Positions 8,532 through 16,200 of a stretch of 64,000 nucleotides of DNA are shown one piece after another; position 1 is the first letter of the stretch, and each line of letters opens with the position of its first letter. The DNA lies in contig NZ_KN322987.1 in assembly GCF_000774145.1 (NCBI RefSeq), forward strand, positions 665,535 to 729,534. The letters run 5' to 3'. The position numbers and the translations under genes were made by a program. This DNA comes from Pseudomonas mediterranea CFBP 5447. GTDB taxonomy: Bacteria; Pseudomonadota; Gammaproteobacteria; Pseudomonadales; Pseudomonadaceae. Under the pieces are notes generated by a model. The model was not told the origin of the DNA. It made no database searches and saw only the letters and a program-made list of their open reading frames with translations.

Positions 8532-9866
8532 TCAATAGCGATAGGTGAACGATAATTCCAGCGCGCTGAACTTCCGGTCGTTGCCAAACACCTGCTTGGC
8601 AGCGGCCATGGGCTTGACCCAGTTATAGGACAGCGAAGAAACCAGCGCCTTCGACGGCGCCCAATCCAGGAAGACGACGCTCTCGTCGGCAAAGCGCCGG
8701 TCACTGACCGCCGTGCCCATGTAGTTCTTTTCGTCCAGCCAGAACTGGTAGTGAATGGCCCCGAGGTTGAGGGTTTCGTTGAGGTGAGTCTTGATCGAGA
8801 ACTGTTGGACGTTTTCGTTGCTGTTGAACAGCAGGTAGTTGCCGACGACATCCCCTACCAGCCAGGTGCCCCAATCGACATAGCCCTTGCTGAGCGGGTC
8901 CCAGGACTCCTGACGGTTGTCCGCCAGGTTGTCATCGCCGGAAAAACTTGTGTAGCGGTAACCCACCACCGGCGTCAACGGCAAGGTATCGAAGGCATAG
9001 TCCGCCTGGCCATACCAGGCCTTGGCATCGTACTCGACGCCTTCGCCATTGCCGCGTTCCAACGCATACTCGGCGTTGAGGGTCAGGGCCGGCAGGCCTG
9101 GGACCTTGGCGTTGAGCGCCCGCAGGTTGTACACCTGCATGCCGTCCCGGCGCAGCGGCGTGGCGCCCCTGGGGCCGAGGGCATTGACCTTCATGGCCAT
9201 GGCGCCGAGTGTTACCTGATCGTCGAGGTTGTAATCGAGGTTGGCCCCGGTCATGCGGAAGTCACCCAGGTCATCGTCGGTGCGCAGGGTGAACGCCTGG
9301 GTTTTCAAGGCGCCGTGATCCCAGGCCAGCACCGCCGAATCCTTGAAGGCACTGCGCGGTGCGAGCCAGTAGGCGCCGTCCTTGAGCTGATCCAGGTTGC
9401 CGTCCATGACGATGAAGCCGGTGCCGATCATGTAGTTCTGGCGGCCGGCGGTGAATGTCCACTCCCCCGCCCGGAACCCACCATAGAGTTCTTCGGTGGC
9501 CACCTCGCCATCGGAGCTGCGGGTGAAGCCGCCGGCATCGCCATCGCCGAAAGTCGTCGCCCCGACCAGCGAGCCGCCGGCCAGCAGGCTGAAGTCCGGC
9601 TGCAAGGCGTACTCCAGCTTGACGCCTGGTTTGACGTAGAACTCCTGCCAGTCGATTTTGCTGCCGCCATTCTTGCGGCTGCGCATGTCGACACGGCCAG
9701 CGCCGAAGTTGACGTTGCGGGTGGAAATGGCCGCGCCGCCGGCGGTGACGTTGACTTCCCCCTTGAGATTACCGTCCTCGAAGGTGTAGCCCGCCAGCGC
9801 GGCCTGAGCGGTCAGGGGTAGCCCGACCGCCAGGAACGTTCGAGATAAACGCGTCATGGAAACCAT
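8532..9866 (-). CDS. Outer membrane beta-barrel porin, possibly alginate-export/AlgE-like family
   Basis: A 444-aa protein with a signal peptide (MVSMTRLSRTFLAVGLPLTAQAALA) and alternating amphipathic strands throughout, ending in aromatic Tyr (ALELSFTYRY), the usual outer membrane barrel C-terminus. Segments such as EELYGGFRAGEWTFTAGRQ recall porins and alginate-export-type barrels, but I cannot place the family firmly. AGGAGC lies 6 bases before the first ATG. It lies between the NylB-like hydrolase and polyamine-type binding protein genes on the same strand, so it probably lets their shared substrate cross the outer membrane. Confidence 0.75.
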   Translation of the reverse strand: MVSMTRLSRTFLAVGLPLTAQAALAGYTFEDGNLKGEVNVTAGGAAISTRNVNFGAGRVDMRSRKNGGSKIDWQEFYVKPGVKLEYALQPDFSLLAGGSLVGATTFGDGDAGGFTRSSDGEVATEELYGGFRAGEWTFTAGRQNYMIGTGFIVMDGNLDQLKDGAYWLAPRSAFKDSAVLAWDHGALKTQAFTLRTDDDLGDFRMTGANLDYNLDDQVTLGAMAMKVNALGPRGATPLRRDGMQVYNLRALNAKVPGLPALTLNAEYALERGNGEGVEYDAKAWYGQADYAFDTLPLTPVVGYRYTSFSGDDNLADNRQESWDPLSKGYVDWGTWLVGDVVGNYLLFNSNENVQQFSIKTHLNETLNLGAIHYQFWLDEKNYMGTAVSDRRFADESVVFLDWAPSKALVSSLSYNWVKPMAAAKQVFGNDRKFSALELSFTYRY

Positions 9867-9982
9867 GTGAAGCTCCTGTGTGATTTATTGTTGTTACAGG
9901 GCAGTGAATGGCGGCGCAGAACGTCGCCAACACCTGGCGGGGCCAGGTGAATGGAACGCGATCTTGTAATCGGGAAGCGTGG

Positions 9983-11245
9983 TCAGTCGCCGAGGTGCGC
10001 CGCGATGGCTCGCAGCATTCGCACGCTGTCCCCGTCGAACGGGCTGACGGCTTCGTTCAGGGACGACTGCTTGACGATCACCACGCCGGATGGCTTGTCG
10101 ACGAACAGGTATTGGCCATGGATGCCACCGGCCATGAGCGCCTGGCTGTGATCGTTGAAGACGTACCACTGGCTGCGGTAGGAGGCGCCGGGGGTCCAGG
10201 CTTCAAAGTCGGGGGATGTGGCGTAGATCGCCGGGTCGGCGCCGGCGGCGATGCGCGCGACCGTCTCGGGCGACAGCAACTGGCGCCCCTGGTGACGGCC
10301 GTCATTGGCCAGCAGGCGACCGAAGCGAGCCATGTCGCGCAAGGTGGCGTTGAAACCGGCACCGGCCACGCTACGCCCCCATGGGTCCGCCATGAAGTAG
10401 CCGTCACGCTCACACCCCAACTGGCTCCAGACCTCTTCCAGCAGGTGATGAGAGGCCTTGCCGCTGGCGCGTTCCATGACCCAGGCCAGGGCTTCGGTGG
10501 TGGCCGTCACGTAGTGAAAAAAACCGCCGTGCTCACCTTGCTTTCGCAGCGACGGCAGGAACTGGTACAGCGACTCGAACTGAGCGTACTGCGCCGGCGC
10601 CGGTTGGAAACCGCAGGCATAACCATACTGGGAGCTCTCCGAATCCGGGTCTTCGTACACCTCGCTGTAGTGGATGCCCACGGCCATGTCGAACAACTGG
10701 CGCACGGTCGCATCGGCGTAGGCACTGCCCTCGAACTCCGGCACGTAGTGGGCCGCGGGCAATGCTGGATCGAGCACACCTTCGCTGACCAGCTGTTCGC
10801 CGAGGGTGCCGATCAGCGATTTGGTGACCGAGAACATGACGTGTCGGTCCTGGGGCGCCTGGCCGTTGAAGTAGCGCTCGAACAGCACGGTGTCGCCCTG
10901 CATGACCAGGAATGCGTCGGTCTGGCTGGCCACCAGGTGCTCGATCACGCTGATGCTCAGGCCGCATTCGCTGTTGAAGTGCAGCTCATCCAGCGCTTGT
11001 GGCGTCTGCCTCAGGACGCTGGCCGGCCCTGCCCCGGCCTGCACATCGATAGAAGGCCGCAGGCGCGCCAGATTGCGAAAGCCCCATTGATTGAAAGGCG
11101 GACGCATCCAGTTGTGCCAGGTGACACGACGGTGAGGTTCGGCCGGAAAGCCTTGCATGAACGGAGAGGTAAAGCGTGCGTCGGATGACGACTCATGCGT
11201 CTCGACATAAAGACTGGCCAGTGAAGGCGCGGTGTTCTGATTCAT
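9983..11245 (-). CDS. Serine hydrolase of the beta-lactamase/6-aminohexanoate-dimer hydrolase (NylB) type
   Basis: A 420-aa penicillin-binding-fold hydrolase. It has the SxxK motif (SVTK, Ser139/Lys142) and a Tyr at about 193 in IHYSEVYEDPDSES, an arrangement close to the Ser-Lys-Tyr triad of NylB. No signal peptide is visible, so it is probably cytoplasmic, unlike true beta-lactamases. The ATG at 11245 is preceded by AGGGGC; the longer frame from 11320 would start inside the promoter at 11293-11320. It is first in a likely operon with a porin and a polyamine-type binding protein. Likely role: splitting a linear amide or ester; real substrate unknown. Confidence 0.82.
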   Translation of the reverse strand: MNQNTAPSLASLYVETHESSSDARFTSPFMQGFPAEPHRRVTWHNWMRPPFNQWGFRNLARLRPSIDVQAGAGPASVLRQTPQALDELHFNSECGLSISVIEHLVASQTDAFLVMQGDTVLFERYFNGQAPQDRHVMFSVTKSLIGTLGEQLVSEGVLDPALPAAHYVPEFEGSAYADATVRQLFDMAVGIHYSEVYEDPDSESSQYGYACGFQPAPAQYAQFESLYQFLPSLRKQGEHGGFFHYVTATTEALAWVMERASGKASHHLLEEVWSQLGCERDGYFMADPWGRSVAGAGFNATLRDMARFGRLLANDGRHQGRQLLSPETVARIAAGADPAIYATSPDFEAWTPGASYRSQWYVFNDHSQALMAGGIHGQYLFVDKPSGVVIVKQSSLNEAVSPFDGDSVRMLRAIAAHLGD

Positions 11246-11292
11246 CGGGTTGCCCCTGGAAATGACTCTGCGTGACAGCAGATGCAGGGAAA

Positions 11293-11320
11293 TAATTACC
11301 CGATGATATTTTTTAGTCAA
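11293..11320 (-). promoter_or_regulatory. Sigma-70-type promoter for the hydrolase/porin/binding-protein operon
   Basis: On the minus strand TTGACT (11315-11320) and TAATTA (11293-11298) are separated by 16 bases, in an AT-rich patch about 50 bases before the chosen start codon. Confidence 0.55.
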
Positions 11321-11393
11321 TAAAACTTTTTACAGACGATTCATTTTTATCCTCATGGGATTCCTGAGTCATCCGCGAATGACGCCGAACCCT

Positions 11394-11748
11394 GTGGGAG
11401 GGAGCCTGCTCGCGATGGCGGCGGCCTGTCCAACATCTGTGTGCCAGACACCCCGCTATCGCGAGCAGGCTCGCTCCCACAGGGATTTGTGGTTAGGCAC
11501 AGATATCGGTTGTGCCCCGGAAAATGTGGGAGCGAGCCTGCTCGCGATGGCGGCGGCTTGTCCAACATTTGTGTGTCAGACACCCCGCTATCGCGAGCAG
11601 GCTCGTTCCCACAGGGATTTGTGGTTAGGCGCAGATATCGGTTGTGCCCCGGAAAAATGTGGGAGCGAGCCTGCTCGCGATGGCGGCGGTCTGTTCAACA
11701 TCTGCGTGACAGACATTCCGCTATCGCGAGCAGGCTCGCTCCCACAGC
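11394..11748. repeat. Tandem REPIN array, period about 132-133 bases
   Basis: REP cores start at 11394, 11526 and 11659, and each is paired with an inverted REP about 70 bases later. The DNA between cores is also repeated (for example GGATTTGTGGTTAGGC and CAGATATCGGTTGTGCCCCGG), so whole units were duplicated, giving two full units and a third partial one. Copies differ by a few bases. The array fills most of the 536-base gap between the hydrolase promoter side and the response regulator; no gene is supported in it. Confidence 0.92.
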
Positions 11749-11781
11749 GATAGAGGGGTATTCGAGAGGGTGCCGTGGGGT

Positions 11782-12432
11782 TCAGCGACCCGGCCCGGTA
11801 CCCAGCGACTCAGCCATCCGAACCAGATCGGCGAACGATTTGGCGTGCATTTTCTTCATCGCATGGGCGCGGTGGATTTTCACGGTGATTTCGCTCAGGT
11901 TCATCTGCCCGGCGATCTGCTTGTTCATCAGGCCCTTGACCGCAAAGGCCATCACCTCTTTTTCCCGGGCGGTCAATGTCTGGTAGTGGGCATGCAGGTC
12001 GGCAGATTGCTGCCGGATTTCGCGACGCCTGATGTCTGCCTGGAGTGCGGCGGTCACGGCATCCAGCAGATCCTGTTCGCGGAAGGGTTTGGCCAGGAAA
12101 TCCACCGCGCCGGCTTTCATCGCCTTGACCGACATCTCGATGTCGCCATGGCCGGTGATGAAGATGATGGGAATAGTCGAATCCGACTCCGCCATCCGGC
12201 GCTGGAAGTCCAGGCCACTGCTCCCCTGCAGTCGCACATCGAGGACCAGGCAACTGGGACAATCCGTCTTCGGTTGCTGGAGAAACTCCGCGGTGGACGC
12301 AAACGTCTCGACGCGGATCCCGACCGAGCGCAACAGGCTGCTCAATGCATCGCGAATGGAGGCATCGTCATCCACCACGAACACAATGGAGTCCTTGCTG
12401 CCCGACTCATGGGACGAGAGACTACCGTTCAT
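11782..12432 (-). CDS. FixJ/NarL-family response regulator (receiver plus LuxR-type HTH)
   Basis: A 216-aa two-domain regulator. The receiver (residues about 15-130) has the acidic pair VDDD, phospho-acceptor Asp65 in LVLDVRLQG, Thr in FITGHGD and Lys in LAKPF. The C-terminal LuxR helix-turn-helix reads LTAREKEVMAFAVKGLMNKQ then MNLSEITVKIHRAHAMKKM. The ATG at 12432 has a strong AGGAGG site. It lies 45 bases after the LRAT-like gene and downstream of the giant sensor kinase on the same strand, so that kinase is the natural phosphodonor. Confidence 0.93.
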   Translation of the reverse strand: MNGSLSSHESGSKDSIVFVVDDDASIRDALSSLLRSVGIRVETFASTAEFLQQPKTDCPSCLVLDVRLQGSSGLDFQRRMAESDSTIPIIFITGHGDIEMSVKAMKAGAVDFLAKPFREQDLLDAVTAALQADIRRREIRQQSADLHAHYQTLTAREKEVMAFAVKGLMNKQIAGQMNLSEITVKIHRAHAMKKMHAKSFADLVRMAESLGTGPGR

Positions 12433-12477
12433 GCACGATCCTCCTGGGTGGACGGGGAAAAATTCTAGCACAGGCCA

Positions 12478-13086
12478 CTAGGCCACCCAGTGGGGCTCCA
12501 GCGCCGAAAGCATAGCGAACAGATCATGGGGGCGATGGAAGCAGGCATCGACCTGGGCACTGTAGCTTTCTCCGCTGATGCACCAACTGCAGAAATGCTC
12601 GCAGTTATTGAAGAATACCCGGTACTGCTTTTCACCCAATCTCGAACGCGCCCGATCCACGATTTCGTCGCTGGAATAGTTGCAGGGTTCCTGAAGCATC
12701 CAGACCGGCTTGCCGTTGGCAAAATGCTCAAGATCGGTCACTTCGATGGGCCCCGGCCGGAGCGAACCGCTGAATCCCGAATAGTGGACCACGTCTGCCC
12801 CGCCCAGATAGATCCCGTGATGCAGGTAGAACCGGCGCGGGCTGATCAGGTGCGCGCCTATCGGCAGATGGCCCGCAGGCTGTCCGATATCGACGGGCCG
12901 CAATGCAACCTCCGTCAGGCGCGCCGGACGTGGATGGCAGTGGCGAGGCTCGGCTAGCCCGTGACGCTCGGCTATCGGCATGCTCAAGCGGTAGAAGGCG
13001 CTCGTCGTGATGAGCGCCATGCAAATCAGCGCTATCGAACGAAGAGATGACAGTTGCTCTGCTGCTCTGGCGGTCAAGTTGTTCAC
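12478..13086 (-). CDS. LRAT/NlpC-P60-like cysteine protein with N-terminal membrane anchor
   Basis: A 202-aa protein with one hydrophobic segment (residues about 15-32), then a domain with the lecithin:retinol acyltransferase-like permuted papain signature: His in YLHHGIYLGG (His89/90) and catalytic Cys162 in NNCEHFCSW. Family members are thiol acyltransferases or lipases/peptidases acting on acyl or amide bonds. Start is a GTG (13084-13086) preceded by GGAG; no ATG is better placed. It lies between a hybrid sensor kinase (127-base gap) and a response regulator (45-base gap), all on the minus strand. Its role in that signalling set is unknown. Confidence 0.78.
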   Translation of the reverse strand: MNNLTARAAEQLSSLRSIALICMALITTSAFYRLSMPIAERHGLAEPRHCHPRPARLTEVALRPVDIGQPAGHLPIGAHLISPRRFYLHHGIYLGGADVVHYSGFSGSLRPGPIEVTDLEHFANGKPVWMLQEPCNYSSDEIVDRARSRLGEKQYRVFFNNCEHFCSWCISGESYSAQVDACFHRPHDLFAMLSALEPHWVA

Positions 13087-13213
13087 GACACATTCTCCGC
13101 AGTCCTTGATGGGGAATATATCGCCGGGGGTTATCGGGTTTCATTTGTACCTGGGTTGGTTCGGGTGACCGATTGATATACGGCCCCTAAACCTAAGTAT
13201 TAAACCAACGCCC

Positions 13214-16200
13214 TCAAAGGGGCGCGATGGGCAGCGTGAATTGAACGGTGGCGCCGCGTGGCGGGTTGGCAATCGCCCTCAGGCAACCGCCATGGGCCTC
13301 GATGATCGAGCGACAGATCGACAGCCCCAACCCCAGGCCGGTGGGCTTGGTGGTGTAGAACGAGGTGAACACCAGGTCGGTGCTTTGCGAGGCGAACCCC
13401 GGGCCCGTATCGCTCACACTGATCAGCACGCAATCCGTCTCGTCCAGCGTCGCGCAGATCACCAACCGCCGCTCGCCGGCACTGACACTGCCCATGGCCT
13501 CCAATGCATTCATGATCAGATTGAGCAGCACCTGCTGCAGCTCTACGCGATCGCCTTCAATCAAGGGCAAGCCGTTCATGAGTTGTGTCTGTATCGAGGC
13601 ACCGCTCTTGATGATCTGGCCACGGGTAAACTCGATCATCTCTTCGATGGCCGCTTTGATGTCCACCAGCCCCTTCTGCGGCGGTGCCTTGCGGATATGC
13701 CCGCGGATCCGGCCCAGCACATCCGCCGCTCGGTTGGCGTCGAGGATGAGGCGCTCCAGTACCGGCCGGACCTCGTCGATGTCCGGTGGCTGGGCGTTCA
13801 ACCAGCGTAGCGCCGCATTGGCGTTGAGGATGGCGGCGGCGATCGGCTGATTGACTTCGTGGGCGATCGAAGCCACCAATTGCCCCATGGTCGCCACACG
13901 GTTGGCATGGGCCAGTTCGGTTTGCACCTCGCGATAGCGCCGTTCGCTTTCACGGATTTTTTCTTCCGCCTGCCTGCGTTCGGTCAGGTCCAGTACGAAG
14001 GCAACCCCCTCATTGCTACCCGCTTCGAACAGGGCCAGGCCGACAATGACCGGCAAGCGGCTGCCATCCTTCCTGAAATATTCCTTTTCGTAAGGCCGGG
14101 CGTGCCCGGTCAACAGCGCCTGCGCCAGCGAGCGGTCGCTGAGCTCCCGAAACTCCGGCACCGTCAGATCTCTCCAGCGCAAGCCACCGTAGGCCAGGTC
14201 TTCCCGCTGATAACCCAACATGCGCAGGAACGCATCGTTGGCCTCGATGATGTGCCCATCGGCATGCCAGACGAGAATTCCGATGATGTTGGCATCCACC
14301 AGGCGACGGATCTTCGCTTCGCGCTCGGCGACCTCGCGGTACAGTCGGGCATTTTCCAGGGAAACCGCGGCCTGTGAGGCTACCAGCTTCAACACGGCGA
14401 TCCGGCCAGGACTGAACACCTGGGGCGCCAGGTTGTTTTCCAGATAGAGCGCGCCGACGAGCTTGGCCTGGTTGGTCAGCGGCAGGCACAGGAGCGAACG
14501 GACCTGCTGCTGACGGATATAGGCATCCGTGGCGAACGGCGCCTCGATCAGGGCATCGCCCAGCACCACACTCTCGCGGGTGCGCAGGACGTGATAAAGC
14601 ACCGACTCCGGCAACAGCGCCGCGCTCACCGGCGCATTCCTCAATTGAGTGGTGATGCCGTCGGCGCTCACTTGCGCAGCGATCCGTTGCTCACCGTCCT
14701 GGGACAGGATCAGCAGCCCGCGTTCGGCACCGGCCTGCTCGATCGCGGTGCCCATGATCGTGTCGATCAGTTTTTCCAGGACGATTTCGCCCGACACGGC
14801 CTGGGAGACCTTGAGCACCGTGGCCAAGTCAAGGTGCTCGACCGGCGTCGCCATGGTGGTGGTCGGATCGGGCGCCGGTTCGTCGGCCCTGAGTGCGGGG
14901 AACGTGTCCTCAAGCTGTCGCACCTTGCCATCGGCGCCCCAACGCAGGTAGCCGTAGCGGGCATCCTGCAAATAGACGCGGGCGATCTTGCCGAACCCGC
15001 GCGCCCGATAGAAACGCGAAGCCAGCTCATTGGCAAGCGCCTCGACATGGACGAAACCGCTGGCCTGGGCGGCTTCCATAGCTTGCTCGTAGAGCAGCTC
15101 GGCGTCGATCACCCGCCCCTCGACCCGAGCGATCTCGGCACCGACCAGGGCGGCGCGGCTGGCGAAGTTTTCCGGACACTGCCGGGCCCAGCCCTCGAGC
15201 CACTGGTGGTCGGCCGTCATGGCGATCAAGTGCTGCGCCCGCTCGTCCGCCGAGACGCTGTCGCAGCAGGCGGCCCGGGCCAACGCACCGTAGAAGTGGT
15301 ACTCGGCTTCCTCGCAGAACGCCTGGCAAACCCAGAGCAACCGGTGGGCCTTGGCGGCCGCCTCGACGGCGGCCTCGGCGTCGTCGGCCAGGTAGCGCGC
15401 CTGTAGTTTGCGGACCCAGTACAGACACTCGGCCAATACCAGGTCCGGGTTACTGGACAAATGGGCTTCGGTTGCGGACTCGTTCAATTCACCGTCGTCC
15501 AGGCTACCGAAGGTGGGGGTCTCGCCACGGAGCATTCGGATGAGCGTCAGTTGCGTGACGATGAAATCGGTGACCAACCCGAACCCCACCTTCCTTGCAT
15601 ACGCCAGGCCCCGTTCGGACTCGCCTTGCACGTCATGCAACGGCTCGCCGGCGAAAAGCAGATCGGCGACGAGGTTGTTGCCGGCATAGGCACCGTAGGG
15701 CAGATCGCCGATCCGGTTCGCCGCTGCGAAGGAGCGGCGCAGCAGATCGCGACATTCCCCCACCGGCCTCATCCAGCGCACGGCAAAACAGGAGAAGCAC
15801 AGGTAGGTGCTGGCCTCGAAGCGCGTCAGGCCTCGTTGTTCGACAAGTGCACAACCGAGCTGGCCGAATCGGAACCCCATTTGGTAGTCACCGAAGCGCC
15901 GACCGGCGACCCGGAAGAAATTGGCGTAGAGCACACAGGATGCATCGCAGTTGCCTCGCTCCAGGCTCAGGTTGACCGCTTTGCAGATCAACAGATCCGC
16001 CAGGTTGCCATCGCTCTGCAAGGCCGGCGCGAAGAGTTTGCCCAGTGCGTCGAGGGTCATGAGGGACGTCGGATCGTCCATGAGCGGCAAATCGATAAGC
16101 GCTTCGATAGCCCGCTCGCCGAGCAGCGAGCCGATGCGCTCGTACTCCTCGCGGACCTGGGCGTCGCTCGGATGCGCCGACCATTCGATGCCCACATGCC

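Noticed and set aside
11394..11748. Regularly spaced repeats suggesting a CRISPR array
   Set aside because: The repeats are REP palindromes in alternating orientation and the linkers are themselves copies, not unique spacers; there are no cas genes.
11355..11986. Short frames with repeated SRAGSLPQ-like peptides
   Set aside because: They are translations of REP elements; the same peptides appear in every REP cluster.
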